16,528 nt of DNA from Pseudomonadota bacterium. Lineage in GTDB: Bacteria; Pseudomonadota; Gammaproteobacteria; Halothiobacillales; Halothiobacillaceae. Below the pieces are notes generated by a model. It had not been told where the DNA came from. It did no database searches and was given only the letters and a program-made list of their open reading frames with translations. The translations under genes and the position numbers were made by a program. The stretch lies in the NCBI GenBank assembly GCA_021795795.1, contig JAJYPA010000134.1:1-16528 (forward strand). Reading direction: 5' to 3'. Position 1 is the stretch's first letter, and every line of letters starts with the position of its first letter. Below are positions 7,773-14,194 of the stretch, piece after piece.

Positions 7773-8414
7773 CTAGAAAGTAATGCTGTACCGCGCCTGG
7801 AACCCACTGGTGTCGAGATGGATGCCATTGGATACGGAAATGGGCAGATGACGATATTCGTAGCCCACGGTGAACAATCCGGGGCCAACTCCGCTGAAGT
7901 TAACGTCCGCGCCTGCCTGGTAAAACAGTCCACCGACCGTGTGCAGGCCGGTCACATGCGTTGCAAAGTCACGGCCCATGGCGGCATTGGCCGTGAGGGA
8001 CACATACCGGCCAACGGGGTAGCCATAGGACGCACCAAAGCCAGCATACGCGGTGCTGACGTGATACACATTGCCACCAGCAATCCCGACACGGGATCCA
8101 CCGATCAGGATTTTAGGGGCGATGACACCACCATCAAATGGCAGGAGCTTCTCGCCGGTGACCTGCATGTGCTGGTAAGTGAGGCCATTGCCGGCACCAT
8201 CCACCAGGTCGAAACCAACGCCGTAATGGGTGGCTCCGAAGGTGTGACCAATCGTCAATTTTCCTGCGGGGACGCTGGCAGTGACACCGTTGCCCAGGTG
8301 GATGCCGACATTGTCATAACCGATACCTACCGTTGTGCTGCCCGTGTCGGCCACGGCCAAAGCGGGTAAAGCCAGGGCCACGGCGGTGGACAAAAGAAGA
8401 AAAGATTTACGCAT
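7773..8414 (-). CDS. Outer-membrane beta-barrel protein
   Basis: The 213-residue precursor starts at the ATG preceded by GATGAGGAATTTCACC. It has a classic signal peptide (MRKSFLLLSTAVALALPALA, cleavage after VA at about residue 22). The mature part is rich in Gly, aromatic and alternating hydrophobic residues, typical of eight or so amphipathic beta strands (for example TTVGIGYDNVGIHLG, HYGVGFDLVDG, FTVGYEYRHLPISVS), and ends FQARYSITF. A terminal Phe with alternating hydrophobics is the usual signal for barrel insertion by the BAM machinery. Known families of this size include OmpW/OmpA-like barrels, but I cannot place it in one. An outer-membrane protein beside replication genes could alter phage or mating-partner recognition; that is speculation. 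Confidence 0.8.
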   Translation of the reverse strand: MRKSFLLLSTAVALALPALAVADTGSTTVGIGYDNVGIHLGNGVTASVPAGKLTIGHTFGATHYGVGFDLVDGAGNGLTYQHMQVTGEKLLPFDGGVIAPKILIGGSRVGIAGGNVYHVSTAYAGFGASYGYPVGRYVSLTANAAMGRDFATHVTGLHTVGGLFYQAGADVNFSGVGPGLFTVGYEYRHLPISVSNGIHLDTSGFQARYSITF

Positions 8415-8459
8415 GGTGAAATTCCTCATCAAGCAGGAGCGTCATTGCTCTGGATAATA

Positions 8460-8468
8460 TATAGCACC
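8460..8468 (-). promoter_or_regulatory. Extended -10-like promoter motif for barrel gene
   Basis: On the minus strand this reads GGTGCTATA followed by TATT. TGC-TATATA fits an extended -10 (TGnTATAAT). It lies 46 bases before the ATG at 8414. I see no good -35 hexamer. The same nine bases occur upstream of three other genes in the window. Confidence 0.5.
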
Positions 8469-8479
8469 ATATCACAATA

Positions 8480-9403
8480 CTAGACGCTCAGCGGCGTGTC
8501 CGCTGTGGCGATCATCACGCCGGAAGTGCGTTTCCTTACGATATCGCCGAGCTGTAGTTTGGCTTCAATGGCGTCCGGTGAGCGCTTGATGAGGTCGTGA
8601 AGAGCGGAGACCGCCGGGTGCTGGTAGGGAAACGCGCTGGACCTGGCGATGAACAGATGTCCATGGCGCGCGGTGACGGACACGCCCTGACTTCTCAGGT
8701 CGCCGAGGGCATTTTTATCGCCTTTCTCCAGCGCCAGAAGAAGGTGTTCTCCAAGTTTCCGCCCATAGACGGTTACGGAAAGAATGGCTTTCCAGGATTC
8801 CTCGTCGATCTTCAACGGGTTTGCCATGCCAGCCTGTTCGCGAGTCGGCAGGCTGTGGATGAATGGCGCGAAAACATCCGGGTGGACGCCTATATCACGA
8901 CCGGCCATCTCCAGTGCGATGCGGGTCGCCACAAGGCCGCCGTTTTGCCAGGCAAGCGGAGCGTCTTTGAGACGCGCGGCATGCTTTTTGAAGGCTTTCC
9001 AGAATGATCCCTCATCGGTGGTGGCGATGAGTGCCTTGTACACGCCTGGCTCCGGTGCGGGGATGGCGGGCACCATCACGGAGCGGGCCACACGTTCGCA
9101 TTCGATGAAGTGCAGACGGGCCTGTAGGCCGCGTTCATTGTTCTCCACCATCGCAAGCTGTTTCGCCATGTCGAGGGTGATGTAATATTCCTTGCTAGGA
9201 CGGCCGCCATCGGGGTTTTTGATAATTTTATCAAAAACCAAGAAATCTATATTTTCTATAAAGTTGTATTTCACGATTCGGGCTTTTACCCAGTTGGCAA
9301 ACTCTTGGCCGGACTCCAGAAAGGCGTGCAGATCACGGGCGTTGACGGTCCGCGTCTGCTCAGTACCCATGGTTTGTTGCTGAATGTTGATGAGGTCTTT
9401 CAT
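8480..9403 (-). CDS. AntA/AntB-type antirepressor with novel C-terminal domain
   Basis: The 307-residue product has an N-terminal AntA/AntB antirepressor domain (about 15-110), recognised from TVNARDLHAFLESGQEFANW, the IDFLVFDK segment, GRPSKEYYITLDMAKQLAM and the ending ARLHFIECER. In phages such domains are found in proteins that counter a repressor. The C-terminal 190 residues are not a KilA-C or ANT domain that I recognise; they are mostly helical with FWKAFKKHAARLKDAPLAWQ and VYGRKLGEHLLLALEKGDKN. The start is preceded by TCAGGAGATTCAGC. It is transcribed away from the small plus-strand gene at 9555 from a shared intergenic region holding a GGTGCTATA promoter and a leader element. It is a likely regulator of the element's lifestyle. 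Confidence 0.85.
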   Translation of the reverse strand: MKDLINIQQQTMGTEQTRTVNARDLHAFLESGQEFANWVKARIVKYNFIENIDFLVFDKIIKNPDGGRPSKEYYITLDMAKQLAMVENNERGLQARLHFIECERVARSVMVPAIPAPEPGVYKALIATTDEGSFWKAFKKHAARLKDAPLAWQNGGLVATRIALEMAGRDIGVHPDVFAPFIHSLPTREQAGMANPLKIDEESWKAILSVTVYGRKLGEHLLLALEKGDKNALGDLRSQGVSVTARHGHLFIARSSAFPYQHPAVSALHDLIKRSPDAIEAKLQLGDIVRKRTSGVMIATADTPLSV

Positions 9404-9442
9404 GCTGAATCTCCTGATGCGAATAGAGAGCGTTGTTTAAGG

Positions 9443-9458
9443 CGCATCGCGGGAAGCG
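9443..9458 (-). promoter_or_regulatory. Leader element copy upstream of antirepressor gene
   Basis: The minus strand reads CGCTTCCCGCGATGCGC. Here ATCGC and GCGAT also form a 5-bp dyad around TTCCC. The motif lies 44 bases before the ATG at 9403 and about 18 bases after the TATA of the promoter motif, so it should be close to the 5' end of the transcript. Confidence 0.6.
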
Positions 9459-9476
9459 ATCTGCTCTCCAGTACTG

Positions 9477-9485
9477 TATAGCACC
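9477..9485 (-). promoter_or_regulatory. Extended -10-like promoter motif for antirepressor gene
   Basis: The minus strand reads GGTGCTATA followed by CAGT, the same nine bases as at 8460, 10264 and 14176. An inverted repeat CACGT/ACGTG (9485-9489, 9500-9504) overlaps its upstream side and could be an operator shared with the divergent promoter. Confidence 0.5.
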
Positions 9486-9496
9486 ACGTTTACGAT

Positions 9497-9539
9497 TTGA
9501 CGTGCGAAAACCGCAAGGAGACAATAGCTATAACGCTAT
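9497..9539 (+). promoter_or_regulatory. Sigma70-like promoter and operator for small plus-strand gene
   Basis: TTGACG (9497-9502) and GACAAT (9520-9525) are spaced 17 bases apart and could serve as -35 and -10. They are followed by ATAGC-TATAAC-GCTAT (9524-9539), a short inverted repeat that also contains GCTAT twice in direct order, a possible operator. The start codon lies 15 bases further on. Confidence 0.4.
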
Positions 9540-9554
9540 CTCGGGAGAGTGGAC

Positions 9555-9755
9555 ATGCTTGAAAACAAGGGGGAAGTCATCGTTTACGACGCATTTTCAG
9601 GGCCGCACCCGGTGGTGGAGTGGTTGCTGAGCATGGTGGAGAAGGGCGCAGATGCGGGACCACGGCCAGTAGGTCCCGGCCGTGTTTGCCGGGTTCGCGC
9701 GGATATGGATCGGGAATCCAGGCAGTGGGAGCACCTGATGATTGGTGTGCAGTAA
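9555..9755 (+). CDS. Unknown 66-residue acidic protein
   Basis: The start ATG is preceded by GGGAG at good spacing; a GTG two codons earlier is less likely. The product (MLENKGEVIVYDAFSGPHPV...) is acidic at its N-terminal half, followed by a Gly/Pro-rich turn region and RVCRVRADMDRESRQWEH. There is no recognised domain. It lies just before the candidate replication origin and is divergent from the antirepressor. Small genes at this position in plasmids often encode copy-control or regulatory proteins, but nothing in the sequence proves that here. Confidence 0.55.
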   Translation: MLENKGEVIVYDAFSGPHPVVEWLLSMVEKGADAGPRPVGPGRVCRVRADMDRESRQWEHLMIGVQ

Positions 9756-10085
9756 GTGGGTTGGGACAGAAAATGTGTGTAAAATCAATGTGGTTCTAGG
9801 TGGTTTGCCCGCACTGTCCCGGAAAAAAGTGAGCTTGTCCCAAGCTAACAAATTGATAATTAAAATAAAATTGAGTTTGTCCCGTTGTCCCGGCCCGGCG
9901 AGGATATAGACTTTAGGGAGTACACAACTAAAGTGATTCTCATTTAGTTTTTACGCGCGTATATGTGTATATGTCCTGACTGTGGGACAGATTGCGTAAA
10001 AGTATGCAACCAATTGTATATAAATAAAAATGTTGTCCCGGTAGGGGTGGGACAGCCTGGGACAGCACCATAATCACGGGGTCTG

Positions 10086-10135
10086 TAATAAATAAATAAA
10101 TATAAATAACTATTTGATTTATTTATTTATTTATA
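10086..10135. repeat. AT-rich inverted tetranucleotide repeat
   Basis: TAAA repeats (10089-10102) and TATTTATTTATTTA (10120-10133) form a 14-bp inverted repeat, and the 50-base block is almost free of G and C. This could be a DNA unwinding element or a hairpin. It lies between two tandem pairs of GGGACA repeats. Confidence 0.7.
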
Positions 10136-10159
10136 GGGTTGATCCGGCACCGGAGCCTG

Positions 10160-10174
10160 CCCCGGCGGGGTTTT
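10160..10174 (+). terminator. Weak GC hairpin followed by TTTT
   Basis: CCCC-GGC-GGGG is followed by TTTT, a short terminator-like structure on the plus strand. It could insulate the Bro-N promoter from transcription crossing the origin region. The stem is only 4 bp, so the call is tentative. Confidence 0.3.
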
Positions 10175-10263
10175 CGATTTTGGGACAGCATGGGACAGAC
10201 GCTCGGGACCTGAAAAAGAGCGCGAGTGAGGTGACCCCGCAAGTCCGGGTTATTTCCGGAAAG

Positions 10264-10272
10264 GGTGCTATA
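10264..10272 (+). promoter_or_regulatory. Extended -10-like promoter motif for Bro-N gene
   Basis: GGTGCTATA, identical in nine bases to the motifs at 8460, 9477 and 14176. It lies 94 bases before the ATG at 10367 and 15 bases before the leader hairpin. Confidence 0.5.
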
Positions 10273-10287
10273 GATGGTGTGTGCCCG

Positions 10288-10331
10288 GCGCGTCCTGGGA
10301 TGTACCTGCAACAGCTTCCCGCGACGCGCAT
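10288..10331 (+). promoter_or_regulatory. Leader element and imperfect hairpin before Bro-N gene
   Basis: CTTCCCGCGACGCGCATGG (10315-10333) is the leader consensus. Its right half pairs with an upstream arm: GCGCGTC (10288-10294) with GACGCGC (10323-10329), and GGGA (10297-10300) with TCCC (10317-10320), with a 2x2 internal loop between the helices. Transcription from the motif at 10264 would begin just before this hairpin. Confidence 0.6.
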
Positions 10332-10366
10332 GGGGGGGGGTAGGCTCACTTAACAGGAGTTTTCAC

Positions 10367-10834
10367 ATGAATGACACGTCCAACACCCATGAAACAGGCA
10401 GTCAGGTTGCCAGTTTTTCTTTCAGGAACATGCAGGTACGTATCGTTGTCAAGGATGGCGAGCCATGGTTCGCGGCACACGATGTCGCCGTGGCACTGGA
10501 GTACAGGGACGCGGAGAGACTGACTCGCCTGCTGAAAGAGGATGAGAAGGGTACACATAAATTGAGTACCCTTGGCGGCGAGCAATCACTTCTGGTTATC
10601 AACGAGAAGGGCTTGTATCGCGCCATCTTCAATTCCCGCAAGCCGGAAGCTCTGGCGTTTCAGGATTGGGTCTTCGGCGAAGTCCTGCCCGCCATCCGCA
10701 AGCAAGGGTTCTACGGCCAGGCACCAGGCACGAAAAAGCCGCCGGACCTTCGCAATATCGCCACTCGCGTCATTCCGGTCAGGAGCCTGTTCGATCCGGA
10801 ACTCTGGGAGGCGGCGACCGGGCGGTCTCTCTGA
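10367..10834 (+). CDS. Bro-N domain protein (phage/virus antirepressor type)
   Basis: The 155-residue product starts at the ATG preceded by AACAGGAGTTTTCAC. Residues about 15-115 form a Bro-N domain: SFSFRNMQVRIVVKDGEPWF, AAHDVAVALEYRD, a LSTLGGEQSLLVINEKGLYR block, then PEALAFQDWVFGEVLPAIRKQG. Bro-N domains bind DNA and occur in phage antirepressors and baculovirus BRO proteins. The short tail after the domain (DLRNIATRVIPVRSLFDPEL) is unlike the usual KilA-C or ANT tails. It lies between the candidate origin and the primase-helicase gene, so it may act in replication control, but the element also has an AntA/AntB protein and either could be the lifestyle switch. The longer open frame upstream has no ribosome site. 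Confidence 0.88.
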   Translation: MNDTSNTHETGSQVASFSFRNMQVRIVVKDGEPWFAAHDVAVALEYRDAERLTRLLKEDEKGTHKLSTLGGEQSLLVINEKGLYRAIFNSRKPEALAFQDWVFGEVLPAIRKQGFYGQAPGTKKPPDLRNIATRVIPVRSLFDPELWEAATGRSL

Positions 10835-10860
10835 AAAAGAGCAGATGTGTACTGGGTAAC

Positions 10861-10884
10861 CGCTTCCCACCACGCGCATGGTGG
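10861..10884 (+). promoter_or_regulatory. Leader element copy upstream of primase-helicase gene
   Basis: CGCTTCCCACCACGCGCATG matches the consensus except for the three bases after CCC. The changed bases create a local hairpin CCACCA-CGCGCA-TGGTGG (10867-10884). The start codon is at 10918; TATAAT occurs at 10897-10902, but it may be chance. Confidence 0.55.
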
Positions 10885-10917
10885 CGAGCGGCACAATATA
10901 ATAGCAGGAGCAATCTT

Positions 10918-13650
10918 ATGAACGACGCATTTGAGCAGGACCTGGCCCGAAGCGGCCTTACTCCTGGTGACGTCCCCCACTGGTCCGTGGTGACCGGCGC
11001 TCAGGCGACGGCGGACCTTGGTCGTGGCGAGGGGCAGAAGATACACTGCGACTGCATCAGGATCCCGTATCTCAATCTGGACGGTTCCCCCATTGTGGAC
11101 GGCGGGCTACCGTTTTCACGGTACCGCCTGTTACAGACGGAGGTTGCCATCGGCGGGAAATATCTGTCGCGCGCCGGCTCCAGCGGCCATATCTACGTCC
11201 CGCCGCGATTGCGGGAGTTGCTGGCTTCCATGGCCGATGCCGACAAATATCTGGTGTCCGTCGAGGGAGAAAAGAAGTCCGAGGCGTTGGTAAAAGCGGG
11301 CATCCCGGCGCTAGGTCTCGCAGGCATTACGCTGTGGCACGATGTGGCGGCCCATCGTGCGGCACAGGAAGAGGGTGACGCTGCCGGGAAGAAAATCAAC
11401 GTCACGAGAGACACGCCAATCAACCCGGAACTGCTTGCCATTTTCCAGGAACTCGGTGTAAAGACGGTGGCGGCCATGGGGGACAGCGACGGAAAGCCGG
11501 AGACGGAGGAGTTCTTCACTCCGGACCTGATCTCCAAAAAGAGTTTCAAGGTCATCAGCAACAAGCAGGCCGCCATCTCCGCAGCCGTCGCCAATGCCAG
11601 CGTGTTCTTTTCCGTCAAGGCGCTGGCCGGTGCGTTACGCAAGGCGGGTCTTCAAGGGACGGTGATATTCTGCCCATGGGGAGAGGGCGAGAAGTCTGAC
11701 GGCTCGCGGGTGCTGCACAAGCAGGGCGCTGACGACTGGCTGCTCGCTGATGGTGTAGATGCCGTAAAGCACGCCATTGAGCAGCGTGTCGCGGAGGATC
11801 GGGAGAGAACCCACAGGCACCCCCAGCGGGGACAGAATACGGATTTTTCGATGGATGGGCACGGATTCATTCCGCTCGGCATGAAGGACGCCAGCAATGC
11901 GGCATTCTGGTCGCTGCGGGCTGGGGAAATATATGAAACCAATCTCGCCAAGATCACGAGCGCCCAAGGTCTGTTGCCGCTGGTTCCGTTGGAAGCCGCC
12001 TACGATCTGTGGCCAAAGTTCAACGGGAAAACCGGGGAAGTGTCGGTGAATGTGCCCCGTGCGGTGGATGCTCTGATGAAGGCGTCTCTGGGGCGCGGCC
12101 GGTTCAGCCTGTCCGCCGTGCGAGGTTCCGGGTGCTGGCCTGGTGACAATCCGGGTGATCTGGTGGTTAACGGGAGCGATGGGGTCTATCTGTTCAAAGC
12201 CGGCGAACAACCGGTCGCCTTGCTACCCTGCGATCCATCCAGGAAATCATTGTATGTCTCGCGGCCAGTAGCACCTGCCGTGGTCGGCGATAAGGTGGCC
12301 ACGGCAGCGGACCTTATGAACCTGGTGCGGTTTTTCCAGAACTGGTCATGGGTGCGTCCGCGCACCGACCCTTTGCTGCTGACTGGCTGGGTGTTGCTGC
12401 AGGCGGTTCTGGGCGCGGTTCAGCACCGCTCGCACGCTTTTCTGACCGGTGAGTCCGGGGCCGGCAAAACCACGCTGGTGGATATACTCAGGTCACTTTT
12501 GCGCGGCTCGATGATTTACAGCGAGGCCGGCGGCGAGTCTTCCACGGCGGGGGTCCGTCAGCGCATGTCGCCCGACGCCATCACGCTGATCCTGGATGAG
12601 TTCGAGCCCGATAAAAGGGCTGCGAGAACGGGCGTGCAGAGTAATGTGGAGGGGATTTTCGGCATATTGCGCACGGCATACTCCGCCCATGCCGATGGCG
12701 CCGACGATGCCGACGGCGCTCTGAAAGGCACGGCGGACGGCAAGCGCGGGCAGGTGTATCGCTCCATATTCTCGTGCATGATGGCGGGCATCCAGCTCTC
12801 CACCCTGGAGCAGGCGGACCGGAACCGCCTGCTGGTGTTTGAACTCCTGAAGAACCACACCGGAGCCAAGCCCCTCTTGCCGGATGCGGAGGAGGTTGGT
12901 GCCGGGTTGCGGCGATTGATGTGGTCCCGTTGGCCGCTCTGGGAAGACCGCCGCACAGCGGTGATGGCTGCGCTGACTCAGCATTCGCCACGGTCGGACA
13001 ACCGCACGCTGGAAACACTGGCGGCCCCTCTGTCCGCACTGCTATGCTCGCTGTTCGACGCTACACAAGATGACGCGGCAGCCGTCTTCATTCATAATCT
13101 GGTTCCTCTGGTGGTAGAGGACCACATCGAGCGGGCCGCAGGTAGTTCTGGATCTGACGAAACGGATCAGGAGAAAGCATTGAGAAGGCTGATGTCCGCC
13201 AATCTTCCGGTGGAGAACGCCGCGTTTGGTGGGCGGGAAACCATGCCGGTAGCAAAAGTTATCGTGGGGTCGGGCTGCTATGGCAAACAGGACGCATACT
13301 CGTCAGACAAATATGACACAACGCTGTACCTGGCGGGCATGACTCTTAAAAACCGCGACGGCCGCTGGTGGCTTTTCGTGGGGAAAGGGCATAGCGGTCT
13401 GGATACGGCGGCCAAATCCGCAGGGTATACCCCGGTTGCGCTAACGCAATTGCTGGCCAGGTTGCCGGGTGCCGAGGGCAGTCGGCAGAGGATAGGCCCA
13501 TCGAGGTATCACGGTGTGCTGATCCCCATCGAACCACTGATCTTCCAAAATTTTGCGGAGGAAATGCAGGCGTTGCGGGATTCCAGGGATGCCGACGGTT
13601 CCACCGCCGTCCGGTCTGACGACAATGACAGCCTGCCGCCGCTGCACTGA
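10918..13650 (+). CDS. TOPRIM/DUF3854-like primase fused to P-loop helicase-type ATPase
   Basis: The start at 10918 is preceded by GCAGGAGCAATCTT, giving 910 residues. The first third resembles DUF3854/TOPRIM proteins: YLVSVEGEKKSEALVKAGIP (111-130), AAMGDSDGK with the DxD pair (188/190), and QGADDWLL (269-276). The Walker A motif is GESGAGKT (511-518), and Walker B is ITLILDEFE (about 555-563). The C-terminal 200 residues are helical, with an Asp/Glu-rich segment before a small domain near residue 820. Such primase plus ATPase fusions drive replication of many plasmids and phages; which activities remain here is inferred, and I see no N-terminal zinc finger or AEP catalytic motif. It lies downstream of the candidate origin and the Bro-N gene and is followed by a strong terminator. 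The open frame upstream of 10918 is an overlap with the Bro-N gene. Confidence 0.82.
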   Translation: MNDAFEQDLARSGLTPGDVPHWSVVTGAQATADLGRGEGQKIHCDCIRIPYLNLDGSPIVDGGLPFSRYRLLQTEVAIGGKYLSRAGSSGHIYVPPRLRELLASMADADKYLVSVEGEKKSEALVKAGIPALGLAGITLWHDVAAHRAAQEEGDAAGKKINVTRDTPINPELLAIFQELGVKTVAAMGDSDGKPETEEFFTPDLISKKSFKVISNKQAAISAAVANASVFFSVKALAGALRKAGLQGTVIFCPWGEGEKSDGSRVLHKQGADDWLLADGVDAVKHAIEQRVAEDRERTHRHPQRGQNTDFSMDGHGFIPLGMKDASNAAFWSLRAGEIYETNLAKITSAQGLLPLVPLEAAYDLWPKFNGKTGEVSVNVPRAVDALMKASLGRGRFSLSAVRGSGCWPGDNPGDLVVNGSDGVYLFKAGEQPVALLPCDPSRKSLYVSRPVAPAVVGDKVATAADLMNLVRFFQNWSWVRPRTDPLLLTGWVLLQAVLGAVQHRSHAFLTGESGAGKTTLVDILRSLLRGSMIYSEAGGESSTAGVRQRMSPDAITLILDEFEPDKRAARTGVQSNVEGIFGILRTAYSAHADGADDADGALKGTADGKRGQVYRSIFSCMMAGIQLSTLEQADRNRLLVFELLKNHTGAKPLLPDAEEVGAGLRRLMWSRWPLWEDRRTAVMAALTQHSPRSDNRTLETLAAPLSALLCSLFDATQDDAAAVFIHNLVPLVVEDHIERAAGSSGSDETDQEKALRRLMSANLPVENAAFGGRETMPVAKVIVGSGCYGKQDAYSSDKYDTTLYLAGMTLKNRDGRWWLFVGKGHSGLDTAAKSAGYTPVALTQLLARLPGAEGSRQRIGPSRYHGVLIPIEPLIFQNFAEEMQALRDSRDADGSTAVRSDDNDSLPPLH

Positions 13651-13695
13651 GTTTTGATTTGCTCCGGTGCGCCTGGTCGTTCGGGCACACCGCTT

Positions 13696-13722
13696 GGCCC
13701 TCCATATTGGAGGGCCTTTTTT
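13696..13722 (+). terminator. Rho-independent terminator after primase-helicase gene
   Basis: GGCCCTCCA-TAT-TGGAGGGCC is a perfect 9-bp stem with a 3-base loop followed by TTTTTT. It lies between converging genes, ending 12 bases before the antitoxin stop. On the minus strand the stem is not followed by a T-run, so it mainly serves the plus-strand operon. Confidence 0.93.
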
Positions 13723-13733
13723 ATGGGTGACGC

Positions 13734-14045
13734 CTATACGGCGTGGTTGTGTGGCTGGATGGGTTTAATGGCGATCCGCAGCCCCATGGCCTTGAGGATG
13801 CCCAGCAGCGATGCCACGGTGGGATTTCCATCAGGGGATAGTGTGCGATATGCCTGCGTTTTATTCAGGTTGGCTCGCTCGGCCACGGCAGTCACACCAC
13901 CAAATGCCTTGGTAAGCTGGCGAAGAGCGGCCATCAATTCCGCCTGATCCCCATCTTCAAGAATTTCATCCAGCAATTCCACGGCCACGGAAGGCTCTCT
14001 CAGAAAGAGGTCTGCCATTGCATCATCATGTGAACGATCTCTCAT
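13734..14045 (-). CDS. HigA-like antitoxin / XRE-type DNA-binding protein
   Basis: The 103-residue product fits the 'addiction module antidote protein' family (HigA-like, COG3636 type). It shows REPSVAVELLDEILEDGDQA, LMAALRQLTKAFGGVTAVAE, a helix-turn-helix (about 50-72) and the family signature RTLSPDGNPTVASLLGILKA followed by MGLRIAIKP. These proteins repress their own operon and neutralise a RelE/HigB-type RNase. The start follows GGGAGGTGACAA. The gene for the toxin normally comes directly before; here only its first codons remain (14026-14118), so the antitoxin is an orphan. It might still act as a repressor, or protect cells against related toxins elsewhere. Confidence 0.9.
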   Translation of the reverse strand: MRDRSHDDAMADLFLREPSVAVELLDEILEDGDQAELMAALRQLTKAFGGVTAVAERANLNKTQAYRTLSPDGNPTVASLLGILKAMGLRIAIKPIQPHNHAV

Positions 14046-14118
14046 TTGTCACCTCCCGCCGGGGTGCAACAATCAGGTCTCGCCCGTCTGTGGTGACGTA
14101 ATGCCGTATCTCGTTCAT
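14026..14118 (-). pseudogene. Remnant of RelE/HigB-type toxin gene
   Basis: A 30-codon frame starts MNEIRHYVTTDGRD, which matches the usual N-terminus of RelE/HigB-family toxins paired with HigA-like antitoxins (family pattern EIRHYxTxDGRDxFxxWL). It then departs from the family and stops 18 bases into the antitoxin gene, so the catalytic body of about 80 residues is missing. The promoter, the start and the overlap with the antitoxin are kept. An internal deletion of a toxin-antitoxin operon is the simplest reading; a genuine short peptide is possible but less likely. Confidence 0.6.
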
Positions 14119-14152
14119 GGCTTATTTTCGTTTATAAGCGAATATCTGTCAA
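14119..14152 (-). promoter_or_regulatory. Promoter and operator of the toxin-antitoxin remnant
   Basis: On the minus strand TTGACA (14147-14152) is a consensus -35. The matching -10 is weak (GAAAAT, 17-base spacing). Two overlapping inverted repeats lie between: GCTTAT/ATAAGC (14120-14125, 14134-14139) and TTCG/CGAA (14127-14130, 14139-14142). They are plausible binding sites for the antitoxin. Confidence 0.5.
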
Positions 14153-14175
14153 CCAAGCCTGTAAAGTTCAGATGC

Positions 14176-14184
14176 GGTGCTATA
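14176..14184 (+). promoter_or_regulatory. Extended -10-like promoter motif for 110-residue gene
   Basis: GGTGCTATA, the fourth copy of this motif in the window. It lies 11 bases before the inverted-repeat leader, which would therefore form the very start of the transcript. No clear -35 is seen. Confidence 0.5.
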
Positions 14185-14194
14185 GAGGGGTTAT

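Larger units (their letters stand above)
9762..10198. repeat. GGGACA short repeats, eleven copies
   Basis: Cores on the plus strand begin at 9763, 9984, 10049, 10059, 10182 and 10192 (usually TGGGACAG). Cores on the minus strand (TGTCCC on plus) begin at 9815, 9836, 9878, 9886 and 10034. Pairs are regularly spaced: 9878/9886 are 8 bases apart, 10049/10059 and 10182/10192 are 10 bases apart, about one helical turn. Confidence 0.8.
9756..10200. other. Candidate origin of replication (repeat- and AT-rich)
   Basis: This non-coding stretch between the 66-residue gene and the Bro-N gene holds eleven copies of GGGACA in both orientations and two AT-rich blocks (about 9846-9877 and 10086-10135). It also carries smaller inverted repeats: AGCTTG-TCC-CAAGCT at 9832-9846 and AACTAAA/TTTAGTT at 9926-9949. 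Many short repeats beside an AT-rich, easily melted segment and upstream of a primase-helicase gene are the usual marks of an iteron-type origin. I see no classic RepA gene or DnaA-box cluster, so the initiator is unknown. Alternative: operators for a repressor. Confidence 0.5.

Noticed and set aside
9762..10198. GGGACA repeats as a CRISPR array
   Set aside because: The units are 6-8 bases, in both orientations and irregularly spaced; there are no spacers of constant length and no cas genes.
10114..10353. Plus-strand ORF of 79 codons within the origin region
   Set aside because: It starts in the AT-rich inverted repeat and crosses GGGACA repeats, a terminator-like hairpin, a promoter motif and the leader hairpin; it has no ribosome site.
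10274..10366. Upstream extension of the Bro-N reading frame
   Set aside because: It would run through the leader hairpin and has no ribosome site, whereas the ATG at 10367 follows AGGAG.
10666..10917. Upstream extension of the primase-helicase frame
   Set aside because: It overlaps the conserved Bro-N gene in another frame; the ATG at 10918 has a strong ribosome site.
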